A stretch of DNA of 64,000 nt from assembly GCF_020882245.1 (NCBI RefSeq), contig NC_083597.1, positions 51,004,152 through 51,068,151 on the forward strand, written 5' to 3'. Of this stretch, positions 47,894 to 60,756 are shown piece by piece (within the stretch, counting starts at the first letter, position 1; each line of letters starts with the position of its first letter). The position numbers and the translations under genes are program-made. Below the pieces are notes generated by a model. That model was not told the origin of the DNA. It searched no databases and saw nothing but the letters and a program-made list of their open reading frames with translations. The stretch is from Rhopalosiphum padi (Eukaryota > Arthropoda > Insecta > Hemiptera > Aphididae).

Positions 47894-49242
47894 ACCCACT
47901 ATATACCATGGCTACTTGACGATCTCATTATTTCTATTAGAATTATTCGTAAAATACACCTAGGCATAGATTGAGTTGTGTCAAATATATGATGCATATA
48001 CCTACGGCATACACACAGCTCGTAAATGAACTATACATTTTGCGTCTGAGAAATCGAAGGTTTCTTTTGAAAATGTTTATAGCAATTAAAATCGCATATG
48101 GTTCAGTTATTCTGATAAATTAATGATTTAATATTCATAATATAATGTGATATACCGTGGTCGGTGAAATTTTAAATTATAATTTACAAGTGATTCTGAA
48201 GTATTTTGATGGTACAACAGCTGCCATAGTATAGTATTATAATCGCATTGAATATTGATAGGTAATACACAAATAAGCTCGATTTAATTTACAGTGTCTA
48301 TAGTCATGCGTATCTAATATTTTGCCTAAATAAAGTAGATATATTTATATTTAATTATGATAAATTATGTTTTATGAGTTTTTTATATTAAATAATAATG
48401 AACTCTGCAATCCAGTTTTTTGAGTTTAAAATAATAAAGTAACAATAAACACTCATTTCTTTCAAAATATTTGTTATTTTCTCGACATCTTAACTACCGT
48501 ATATACCGTCGTCCGTCTTATATATTGTAAGACTATAGTAGAGTGTATATAGTAGACTTGTTTAGTTCGCTAACACACTACGCTGCGTTGTATGTTTGTG
48601 TTACGTTTTGCAAACCATACAATATATAATATTATATTAATATGTGTCTATATTATATTAAATTACATTCGTATAATATTGTATGGCGTAGGGAGGTCTT
48701 CATAAGGTAATTTGATTACGAATAACTGTGTGCACTGTGTCTTCTTTGTTCTCTTGCGGCTTCTATCATTTCAGATGTGTTTCATCCCATTGATGTTATG
48801 ATGCGCGTTTGGCACTATATAATATAGAATATTCGAGGATGATATATTTTAAGCCGAAGGTTGAATTACAAGTGTCTCAAATGGGGCGAGGGTTCTCAGT
48901 GATAAAGCAAATATATTATTATAATATATACGTGTCAGTTAAATGTTATAACAACATGATGAGGCTTTTGGGTATAATTCTTGTGATATTTTAGTATGTG
49001 TATATTCCATGTATATTATATATACCTTCACTCGTATTATCAAACAGCTAGCATAATAATCACTATAATAATAATAATAATACGGATATTATGTTCAGGT
49101 ATTTGGTTTTAATAAACATTAGAATTACATACTGTAGATAATATAATATGCTGCCGTTATATTGAGGTTGTATTATTTTGTTGTAAATATTAAAGCAATA
49201 CACGTATCCTGTTATACTTATAAATAAATAGCATTATTAAAA
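47894..49242. other. AT-rich non-coding DNA
   Basis: AT-rich. A good acceptor-like ATCATTTCAG lies at about 48,765-48,774, but the following frame closes after eight codons. The frame 48,809-48,994 starts with TTG and is not accepted. Confidence 0.55.
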
Positions 49243-49330
49243 CGGTGGAACGTCGATTATTCGTGAGTTAATATTATCCGGACCGTCAATAACCCACAAC
49301 ACGAATGTTTGAAAAAAAAATTTATTTTTT
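49243..49330 (+). mobile_element. pogo/Tigger-like element end
   Basis: CGGTGGAACGTCGATTATTC at the left edge aligns with the left terminus of the MITE at 60,412 (CAGTGGAACTTCGCTTATTC), and similarity continues through the CGAATGTTTGAAAAA-type segment. No matching right end is seen within several hundred bp, so this is a truncated or strongly diverged copy. Confidence 0.55.
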
Positions 49331-52300
49331 TTTATTTTTAGATTTTAAACTTAATCTTATTGTATTATGTACTTTTAATAATTCAATTTTATTTTTTTTA
49401 TCATATTATATTTATACGTTATATATATGGCACATAAGTTTTATTATATAAAACATTTAAATTCGTGTTCATTGTATATTTTTAATCATTGTTAGATTCT
49501 CCGCACGATCTATTATACGTTCATCCCAATCGAAAAACCAATATTTCAAAACTGATCAAATATTTTAAAATCAATTTATACAGACGTCAATATTGTATTT
49601 TTTAAAGTTCTAAATAATATATATATATATATATATATATTATTATATTAAACGCATTGAAATCCGTTTCATTTTAATATTAAAAAAATAAATAAACATA
49701 AACAAGAAACGTGCATAAATATTAGCATACACAGATGTAATAAATAACAAACAAAAATAGAATGGTCTTGTATTTCAAATATTTTTTGAGAGTTTCATAA
49801 TACTATCAAAGTTGGAAAAATCCAAACTTTCTGGAGAAAAACTTAAATTTTTTTAGATTTTGAGCGGAAGCAATGCATGTATTTATTTAAACAACGACGT
49901 ATAAAGGTGTGTATTTTTTAAGGATCTCTTATCACCTTTGAACCATTAAAAATGATTCAATCTTTAACTTTAAAAGTTATTTTGATAGCAAATTAGAAAC
50001 ATTTAGTATTTAAAGTGTCAAAAGTAAAAAAACTAAAATGTGGTTATAAACGTAAATAATCAAAAAAAACGGAATATTTATACAACGTAAATACTTGACG
50101 TTTTCATCAAATATTTATACTAGCAGAATTTTCTATACATAATATAATTTTCAAAATATTTTGGCTCTTTTTGAACTATTCATAGACATTTTAAAGTTTA
50201 AACTGTCGACTAGTTTTTTTTAGTTTAGTTTTTTTATAAATAATAATAAAAAATTGTACATTCGACAAAAAAGTTTAAAAATTTAATATAAAGTTCCGCA
50301 TGAATAGTTCTTGCTGGTTTTAAAAACAAACTTGAGTAAATACACATTAATACTTTATGAGTGCTTCAAGTTCAATTTTTGACAAAAATGAATGTTTAAA
50401 TAAAAATAACAATTTTAGTTTTTTTGTTGTAATTAAAAAAAAAAAAATAATAATACTATTCAGAAGGACCAAAACTTTTCATCATTAGTCATTACGTTTG
50501 TTACTATTCACTATGCAGTATGCACAATTAAATTTTCTATTTATACCATGAATTTATTTACACCTTTCAATAGAATATCGTAGTATTGACTTACATGTAC
50601 CTTATAACCAAAAGAAAAAAATAATATTACAGGAAATATGTATATAATAGAGTAAAGACAGTCTGTTTGCTCATAATCATTTTTATAGTATTATACAATG
50701 ATTTATCATTTAATTCAAGTTTAACATCTACTCAATGACAAGGTGCACTCGATAACTTTTATAGGTACAGTAAAATGACTCCTCTGTTTATTTTTTTAAT
50801 GATATATTTGATATTTAATTTTCTAAAACAGAAAAGGTTTATAAAACTCATGAATTAATATTGAAGTAATAGTTACTATTTTTATTATTTAAAAAAAAAT
50901 TAAGTTTACCTAACAGGTGTGATGAAATGATCTCCTCGTCTAAACTTTCAATGTTTATAAAATCATAAAGAAAACTTTATTATTATTAGTTTGATATTAT
51001 TGTTTGTACATTGAAATTTGCATAAGGAATGTTTTACTTTAAAGTTTGCAATTAATAATATGAAGAATGTTTTGAAAAAAGTAAAGAACTTTCAAATATA
51101 TCACTATTCAAAAACTTAATTGTCGATTAAAAAATAGTTTACGATAAAACAGTCACAATAATATACGCAAAGCAGGTTTCTAGATTTTTTAACTAAATAT
51201 TCAATATTTAAAACTTTTTTCGTCTTATTTTAAAATTCTTATTCTTTCCAAAATTCAGCGTATGTACTAAATTAATTGATTCATCTAAATAAATTAAAAG
51301 TTGAGGTATTCATTTTTATATAAGTATCTATTCAAATACAATGGTGCATGTTAAATGTTTCAAGGTTTAAAAAAATCACGTAATGAGATTTTAAAAATAT
51401 TAATAAAATCTATACATATTAATGATGAAAATGGATATAATATATTATATATATATATGTATATATATTATGGAAATTAAATACTCTGTACTCATTTATC
51501 TACATATGATAAAATATGTGACGTTTTCGACAAAAATTAGTCCAACACATCGTATTTATAATAGAAAAATAAATTACTAACAATTACTAATATAAATAGG
51601 TACTTATCTAAATTATGAAATTAAATTTGACTCACCGCCTCTCCTCAAAACAGTTTTTTATTGCACTACGGTATGTATTTCATCAAAAATTACTACTCTT
51701 AACAGTCGTATAATATTGTCGTCATAAAAATGAGGTGTACATAATTAAATATTTATTATTTAACTGTAAAATACCTACGAGAAAGGAATTAGAAAAAATT
51801 AGATACCAGCAATATTCATAATATGTAAGATAATAATATTATTCTAATATTATAATTATAATTAAATCATAGTGCCATATCAAATTAATTCTCTTTTAAT
51901 GGACTCTCATGTAGATTTTTTATTCATGTTATATAAATGTACCCACCTATATTATAGTTATGATTTATGGTTTCTCATATATTACACACATCCTGACGTT
52001 TGAAATTAGACATCATACCCAGATTAACAAGGATAACCTTACGGGAATTCCCAATATTAAATTTTTTAAATAAGTAATATTAGTTACTAAGTTACTAGTA
52101 TTAAATCTCTAGTATAATAGTAGGATGACGGTGTGTGTAATATTTTAGAGGAATCTTTAAATTAAAAAAATAAATAATGTATAGAGTGTGGGCATTCCAA
52201 AAGGACATCATTTTATAAAATCAATAAATTTCTCATTCCGTTAAGAAATTAAAGATTATTTTTAAATTTAGTTTAATATTAAAATAATTATATTTTTTTT

Positions 52301-53527
52301 GTATTTCAAAATGTATGAAAAATATTCAAATTACATTTCTAACAATGAATAATTCTTTTCAGATAATATATAACAGAATATTAAGTATGTTATAAATTAT
52401 TATACACACCTATATTGTAAAAAAAAATCTTAACTTTCATTGTCGCGTACGTCAACGTCGTCAACAATGTATGCCACTCAATTAACCACCTAAAATATAA
52501 ATCCAATTTTAATTAACTCTTTAGTGAAGAACAAAACTGCATAAACTACAAGATTTTGAAAATAAATTGACAGATTTTCACTGTCTAATATACCTATACA
52601 TTTTAAAATGATAAAATTGTATATTTAATTCTCTATTAATGAGTCCATTGTCAAATTTGCTCAAGTGGTATAATATAATATATATAAAACACTAAATTAA
52701 TTAATACTTTAATACCACTGCGCAGATTAGCATATTATGTTCCAACAATTTAAACAAATATTTTTCAAAGCAAAAAAGTTATTTTTTTTAAATATTTTTC
52801 ATATAATTTATTATTATACATTCGGTATAATAATATGAGATAATATTTTTGTCAAATGTGAAAATGTATATATTCATTATAGTTAATAAAACTTGTTATA
52901 ATGTTTTTAATAATTTTCACTTAAACATCAGTCAAAGTACATAGATTCACCAAAATCTTTTTCAAAACTTTGTATGCACCACATAAATCAAAAAAATAAA
53001 ATATTTAAACTTTTTCTGTATGAAAAATTATTTGCGTCAGAATTAATGGCTAAACATTGTAATATTATAATGTTGTTTCTTGGACTCATTTTAATATAAT
53101 TTTAAACTAAAGTACCTATAATATATCATCTGTATTCTGTAGACTGTAATCAGAAAACATTTGTACGCATTTATTTGTTTAAAAATGCTGTTTTAAACTG
53201 TTAATTGTAGAATTTATTCAAATATAAATTCAGTAACAATTTTAAACATAATTTATTTCTACTATCATAACTGTTAACATAATAAATTAAATACATTTCA
53301 TGACGAGAAACAAAAATAATACATATATACTCGTAGATACAAAGACTATAAACGTTCTGATATAAACAATATATTATTTATTATGGGCTCTTCTTAGTGG
53401 CTTAGTATTCAATTGATAAAAATATTTTATACATATCATTATTTTAAAGTGTTTAAGTTCTCTACATTGTTAACAAAATTAATATTTGTTTTAATTTAAA
53501 AATGTATTTGTTGAAAATATATTCTAA
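49331..53527. other. AT-rich non-coding DNA, partly repeat-like
   Basis: AT-rich throughout, with an (AT)n run at 49,617-49,640. The part at about 49,740-50,440 contains phrases such as GAGCGGAAGCAATG that I associate with degenerate aphid repeats, but I cannot define its ends. Nothing gene-like is seen. Confidence 0.45.
49617..49640. repeat. (AT)n microsatellite
   Basis: Twelve AT units. Confidence 0.9.
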
Positions 53528-53600
53528 CATAGTGGTTATGAAACTATTTCATTCGCAGAGCCCTTAAACTGGTATAAAAAGCTATAGAGCCCAAAATACC
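53528..53600 (+). mobile_element. hAT-like terminus fragment
   Basis: CATAGTGGTTATGAAACTATTTCATTCGCAGAGCCC resembles the canonical hAT-type end CAGTGGTTCTCAAACT...CGCGGAGCCC, and a second GAGCCC follows at 53,587-53,592. No opposite terminus (AGTTTGAGAACCACTG type) was found nearby, so a single decayed end is all that can be supported. Confidence 0.35.
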
Positions 53601-54240
53601 AGAAATGCCAAATTTGAACCGAAACTACTTTGAATTGTTTTCTTTATAGCATAATGCATATAAAAACAAATCGTTTGATTTAATTAACACAATTTATAAA
53701 AATAATTTAATGTATTCTATAGTAACACAATTTGGTAAGTACTATAGAACATAAAAACTATTAACGAAAACTTAGCTTGATTCAAGTGGTAGTTATTGTA
53801 TCTAAATATAACGACGTAAATACGCAACATAAAATACATGTATAATAACATTAATAACAACATTTTGATTTCATTCGACGTGAATATTATAATATATCTA
53901 TTTGAAAACCGATCAATTGTTTTAATTAAACTGTAGTTGTAGCATCACCAATACAAGTGAATGATTCATAAAAATATTCCAAGGGGGAACGATACTTGTT
54001 TTATCAGTGTAGATCACATTCCACTCGTGTGTACGCTTCTCGAACCAGGTATCCAGTTATGTGGTGTAATGACATAACATAGGTAGGTTTATATATATTT
54101 ATTGAAATTAATATTTACGTACACGTCGTACATATTTTATCGTGAATACCGTTAGAGGCGCCTAACCTAAGCGGCCGAGTTATAATATTATATTCTACCA
54201 CATACTAAAACGATAATAAATTTTGCAAATTATATTCTGT
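53601..54240. other. AT-rich DNA with one GC-balanced patch
   Basis: Mainly AT-rich. Around 53,970-54,085 frames are open on both strands with protein-like composition (see findings). Confidence 0.5.

Positions 54241-54271
<31 letters not shown>
54241..54271. repeat. (TA)n microsatellite
   Basis: TA run with one TG step, next to a GC-rich block. Confidence 0.9.
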
Positions 54272-54279
54272 GTCTTATC

Positions 54280-54780
54280 TACTATACATAACGATCGCCG
54301 AAGTAAGGATACGATCGCGACTGGGGGGCGGGCTCTACTCTATAATATATAGGAACGTACGACCGTGCGGTGGCATCCTCGATCGATTTTGCCCGCGTGG
54401 CATGCGAGGGTGTCCGACAGCAGCAGCAGCGGTGGCCCGCGTCCTAGCGATGGGCGGATCAGGAGTAGTGGGCGAGAGAGAGGTGGTTTGGCGGAAGCAG
54501 GGATGGAAGTAGGATATCTGCACGCGTGTCGTGGACAAAAGTTCTATCTCTCTTTCTCTTTCGATCTCTTTCATTTTCTCTCTCTTTCCTCCTCTCCCCT
54601 ACTTCTTTCTACAAACACGACGTCTCCGATGCCACGACGCGCGTGGGTCAAACTTACTTTTCGGGGGTCCGACAGCGTATGCGCAAAACCAGAGACCCTT
54701 TCATTGATTATATGTGTGTGTATGTGTGCCTACGTGTTATGGCTTGTGAAGTATGTGTGACTGTGTGTTGGTTGTAGATG
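54280..54780. promoter_or_regulatory. CpG-rich block with GA and CT tracts
   Basis: A GC-rich block with a (CAG)n short run (54,418-54,429), a purine tract GGGCGAGAGAGAGG (54,470-54,483) and a long pyrimidine tract (about 54,545-54,610). GA repeats facing CT repeats give clustered GAGA-type motifs on both strands. The frames (54,252-54,512 and 54,365-54,760) follow these tracts and have no domain. Regulatory role is inferred. Confidence 0.3.
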
Positions 54781-57700
54781 TGTGCATGTGTGTGTATTAC
54801 GTTTGCTGGGCAGGGTCACCCTCTTCTTACCCCAAACATACATTTTCTTCTTTACAACACTTTCGACGTTACTAACAGTAGTCACTCAGGTATTATTCTA
54901 TATTCAAACGGCTAGTAAAATCCAAATTTGACGGCAAGAGAAATACTAATGACTTAACAAAAATAATCAATCATAATTACCTGTAAAATAGACATATATA
55001 TTATATTCATCTCTAAAGTTCTCATAAACTTTTTCAACAATACCATAAAATATCAAAATTATTAAATAATTATTGAATTAAAAAATGACTTATACCTACT
55101 AACCCTTTCACAGCCAATAGATATCTCAAAATCCTATTTGGCAAATAAGGACAAATTCTTAGAATAAATACGGAGACGTTTTTCTCGAGAAATGCATAAA
55201 ACATATTTTAAGAGGATGTCAGCGCACTATTTGTTTTCTCTCTCCAAGAATGCAATCTAGAATCTGCAGAGTATGATGAAATATACGACATTGTTATTCT
55301 AAACTTTACATCTATACATATGTTTTAAATGTGCGTTGTAAAGTTTACTGTAAAAGGGAATTGACCTATAGTCAAACTTAAACGTAAAAATATTATTAAG
55401 GGCATCTTTTAGGTTTATATTGTTATTTTAATTTTAAAACGAGTTATGAAAATTTTAAAAATATAATAATCTACATAATTATAAGTATAACTCACATATT
55501 GATTAAATTTAATTAATCAATGACTCACATTAAGATTAAAAATCAATATAAGAGCCTATGATAAATGATAATAGGCCTTTAATAGTTGTATAATTATAAT
55601 TATCACTCTAATAATAAAATTTAAAACTAAACAATACAAGATTAGTGCTTTTGAAAATTAATTTACTGTGTTACGCGTGGGTCAGAGAAAGAAAACAAAT
55701 AGGCCAGCACATTATCTTGTTAATATAACATTATGTCCCAAAATTAGTACTCCGTTAAATTATTGTTATTATTTGTAATTTGTAAATGAATCTAATTTTA
55801 AGAAACAAAAACGAACGAATAAACATCGCTAATTTGAATAATGAAACTTATTTGTGAGCAATGTTTTGTAATAAATAAGAATTGAAATTAAGTATTTAAA
55901 AAGTAATAATTTTGATTTTATTTTTCATGGCTTTATAACAATTTAAACTTTTATTTTGTACCCAAGCTTTTAAATATTAGTGAACACTAACCTTTAAATA
56001 AAACTGTTGATTTGTTTTTACTATTTTCTTTTTCAGCACGAATTTAATTAAACGACTAGGGATTCTTTTTATCTTAATCGTTTCAATAAACTTTCTATAT
56101 TATCGTAATAACACAATTAATGGACCGTTTGATTCAAATATGTTACTTAAACCTTCCAACAATGTTGAATAATTTAAAAATCAACTGAGTAATAAGTACA
56201 AATAACTATTACACTTTAAACAAATTTTTAAAAAAACATGAATATAGTTCCAAATCTTAAGATCTTTCGTATAACCAGAATCTGTAACAATAATACATTA
56301 ATATACCGTATAATAATATCAAATTAAATAGTTTTTATACTGGATGTAACGTTTTAAAATGAATAATATTGCTTTATACATATTATTAAAAAAAAAAATT
56401 AATTCAATTCAACATTTAGGTCGACGGTCGTACAAAGTATTTATTGGTGCTTTCCATCTCGCTTGTTCTAAAACTTGTATCATAAAATAATTGTTCGGTA
56501 TAATGTTTCAAACCATATTCGAAGTTAACCAAACTATATTATGGGTATGATTTATACGCGTAAAGTGTTCAAGTTAATTGACACATCGTCAATATTATTC
56601 AGAATTTTATGCGAAATAATGTCCACAGTTTTAGCTTTAACATAATTAATTTAATCGAATAATGACAATATCGATACTTTAAAACATTAGGTTCAAATTA
56701 AAATCTGGAATCTTAATGGTTTCGTAAGTTTCAGTTAGTTACTATAAAAATTAATATTTCTATTTCAGCACGGATTCTAAAGAATTCAAAATTAAAGTTT
56801 CAGTAATATCGATATAAAGTTTTTATCCACATCGTTGTTATTATATTAAAAATTATAATATCATATAATATAAATATTTGGTGAAACTTTCTTGTCTCTC
56901 TCTCTACGGTAAATTATTTTTATATTACAAGAAAACATAATCTATATACTTTCCCCAATTTTTATTTTAAAAATTTCTATACATTTTATATTTTTAACTC
57001 CCTAAAGTACCAATAATTTCTAATTTGAAACCACCTTTAAAGTTGAAGTTTGACACATTTCTACTGAACCTGATAAAAATAATGATATAGATACAAAAAC
57101 ACACACCGTTGAAAAAACCAATTTTTTTATCGCTCCGCTTACCACTGTATACTTCTAATAATATTACAAAGAAAAAAAAATCATCATACATTTAATAATA
57201 TTATGAAGAACAGTTATATTTCTCTACAACATTGATATAACATTATTAAATGTAAATACTAAGTATTAAAGAATAATGAAAGTTTTAAAAATTAAAATGA
57301 TTAAAAATGTATTATTTTCTATAGTTTACAACTCAATGTCAGTGCATAATTTAATTAAGTTATTTTGAAAAAAATTTTTTTATCATTGTTAACATGATAT
57401 AGTATTTACATAATATGCATCAATTATAAAATAAATAATATCTTTTTCATCGGCCGATCCAATTTTAACAATATATCCACTAAAAATCTAATATTTCCCA
57501 TTATAAAAGATAATATATGCAATAGTAGACATAATTTTAGTCCATTATGTTTCAATACATCTCAGACAGCATTATTTTGAAATTTATAATGTTTCTTGAA
57601 AATTGTTGGAACGTTTTAACTTCTCAAAATGGAAGGGTCTTCATTAAATTGATGATTGTAAATTCCACCGGTACGATTTTTTTTCCACTGGTATGTATTT

Positions 57701-60411
57701 TTTACCTGAAAATATGTTAGCTTCACAAATGGTAAAATCAGATTAAAGCTATTTTTAGTATACTGAAGTATAGAACTGTAAAGTGTGTGTGTTTTATTTT
57801 ATTTTTTTTTTAACTACCAAACTAGTGATTATTATTAATTATTTTATATATTTTTTTTAAATTTTTGTAAAAAATGATATAAGTATCTAAATATAATAAT
57901 ATGTACTTACAAATTATAAATCTCACTAATCTATAAATAAATTATGTACTTATTACCTATTGCAACTTATTATTATTATTGCTTACTTGTTTTATTGTAA
58001 TTGCGTGTTTAATAATTTTATATCATACCTACACTGTAATCTTAATTAATTTATCTCAAATGCAAAATGCTAAATCCCGAATATCTAAATAAAAATAAAA
58101 ATTTACATAGGTACCAGTGGAATTTCATGAAAAAAATTTAAAAAAAGGTCTAAAAAGATCGCAATCGGTAGAATTTATATGTGCCCAATTAAATATAGAT
58201 ACATTAGCAACTAAAATTACAATACAACATTATAGTCACTTATTGATTTACTAAATCGATTAAACAGTGGCTGAGAAAAATATATTATAATTTGTAATAG
58301 TACTTTAATTAGTAAACGTTAAAACTTTCAATTTGGGATGTCGAGTGATGGTGTACAATAAAAGTTAGCATAGTAAAAAATTCAATAACTCAATACTTAT
58401 TTATTGTCATATTATAAGTTAATTCGTAATAATCAATCAAAAACAAAACAATTTAAATTTATTAAAGTATGACGTATATGAATTGACCGAAAACATTTTT
58501 TGAAAAGGGTATCCTCGTATACAACTGTATTTAAATACTGAAAATATATCTACTTGCGTAGGTATAAATTACTCATAATTTGTACACGACACGATTTTAA
58601 AATGAAAAATATGACTAAGGGTTAATCCCGTGTTAAAGTTTCATTTCTGTCATATTATATTCATGTAAAATATAGGTGTCAAGATAATTTTACACAGAAT
58701 GTCTTTTAAAAAAACTTTTAAGTTCCAAAAATCGGACTCAATTCTATAAATACTCCATAAAACATATATTTATTTATGAAATTTGTTTAAAAATAAACTT
58801 TTGGACTAAAATACGAAGTTTCTGTAAATAATATGAATATTTAAAGGTTTTTATACTGTATAAAAAATGAAAATAAAACAGTTGTGTTTGGAACTATAGC
58901 ACTATCGCCAATACTATTAAATTATTATAAATTTATTATAAGGACGATACTGATAATCGAGCTAAAACCGTAAAAACACTCGTGGCATACACAATATTTA
59001 TACAACATAATATTTTGTTAATAAATATGTTGATTTAACTTTTAGTTTGAGATATAAATCACATTATATAGTTTATAATATACATAATATGATTTAGTTT
59101 TATTTTCCGAGACGGTTTAACTACGAAAAATTTGAAAAGTAAATAAAATATGTTAGTTATACGCTTAACCTTCTCCTGTGCATAATTAAACGCGTATATA
59201 ACAAGTGTTTTTTTTCCTTCTCGGTTTTTTCACCTACTTGTTTATTACGCAAAGAACACTTATACGAAAGAGACTAGTGAAATGTATAATAAATTGTTAT
59301 TGTGCGCCTGGAGGTTGTTATTTAGTTTTTCATTCATGTACAAAAATCTGTTATGGCTTCAAGTTTTCGCATTAAACATGTTTGCATTCGAGATTATATT
59401 TGGCAAAATTGTTTACAGTCCTACTCTGCGCCTGCACCCATACTGTTTATATATATTAGATAGTATATAAAAGCCTTACACTCAAAACGGCTTGAAAGTC
59501 ATAGGGTTAATAATTGAATGCCACTGGTCCATTTTTTTGTATAATACGTTCAATGTACATAATACAATAATACATATATTACAATATTCATATAGTTAAT
59601 AATCCGATTTCTCTAAATGTATTTAAAAGGTATAATAATAATGTACATAGGTATGTGAGATGAAATGGATGACAATTTTTTCGACGAAGAATCGTCACAA
59701 GAGTTATAGAACCAAATGTAAATGAAAATAACGGAAATATCAAATAATATTGAAGCGCTGAGTTTTGAAGAAATTTTTAATTACTGCTGTATGGAGGTTT
59801 ATATTACTTTCAATTTGGTAATATAATTTCAATGAGTTGAAGGGTTACTTATTTTTGTGATATCCGTGGAAATAATTGTGAGTAACGATCTGCTCAACCA
59901 GATTGTAAAAAATCCGAATCAGAGGGCTATTATTTATAAAATATAATTTAGTATAATATTTAAGCATAATTTATATGCATAACAACCTTACACTTGTAAG
60001 GTATAAAAATATATAAGTCTTCTTTGGTTTGTTGGATTTTTGAGGAGTCTTGGCATTACAGTTATTATGAATACCTATACTTATACGTAATATAAATAAT
60101 AATATGTTTCAACATAAAATAATTTTCATTACAAACGATACACTAACATACCTAACACTATAACATCACTGTACCAATTCTACGGCTCTCTGTCGTCCAT
60201 TTTTTTTATTAAAAAAATAATAGCGCACAAATAATCTACATTTTTTATTTCTACGGCCTTCCCCTCAAAAAACAAAATTTGTTATTGCAAAAATATTCCG
60301 AAAAAAATTGAGCACAAACTACCGGACTTCGTGCATGTTCGTGCATAAACAAAATTCAAATTAAGGGCCGTAAAACCAACCTAATAATTTATTGTGTACT
60401 ATAATAAGATA
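54781..60411. other. AT-rich non-coding DNA
   Basis: The longest featureless stretch: AT-rich with homopolymers. Two pyrimidine-tract acceptor sequences with related following bases (TTTTTCAGCACGAATTT near 56,031 and TATTTCAGCACGGATTCT near 56,762) are noted under findings. Small frames at 56,994-57,191 and 59,282-59,470 are not recognised. Confidence 0.55.
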
Positions 60412-60756
60412 CAGTGGAACTTCGCTTATTCGCGAGCCACTGGACTAAAGACCCAACGAATAATCAAATAGATGGTTAATCGGATGTATGAAAAATTTTA
60501 TAAAAAAAAAACGAAAAAAATGTGTAGACATTTTTCCAACAATGATACATCAACCACTTGGCTTGGTGATCAAAATCAAACTGATATGCGTCCGAATGAA
60601 TGAGTTATCGAATGAGTGTGCCGAATTATCTAATTCTATTTTTAGCATCACGGAAATTTTCTATAATGATAAATATTTTTCATTTATAACAATTTAAATA
60701 TATTTATTTTTAAGTATAACGATTAATTGGAGTGACGGTTAAATGACGTTCCACTG
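60412..60756. mobile_element. pogo/Tigger-like MITE (345 bp)
   Basis: The left end reads CAGTGGAACTTCGCTTATTC. The right end, on the minus strand, reads CAGTGGAACGTCATTTAACC. TA flanks both sides (60,410-60,411 and 60,757-60,758), the target duplication expected for Tc1/mariner-type elements. The CAGTGGAAC-type terminus is characteristic of the pogo/Tigger branch. The 69-codon frame inside (60,488-60,697) does not look like a transposase remnant that I can recognise, so the element is non-autonomous. A relative's left end lies at 49,243. Confidence 0.75.
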
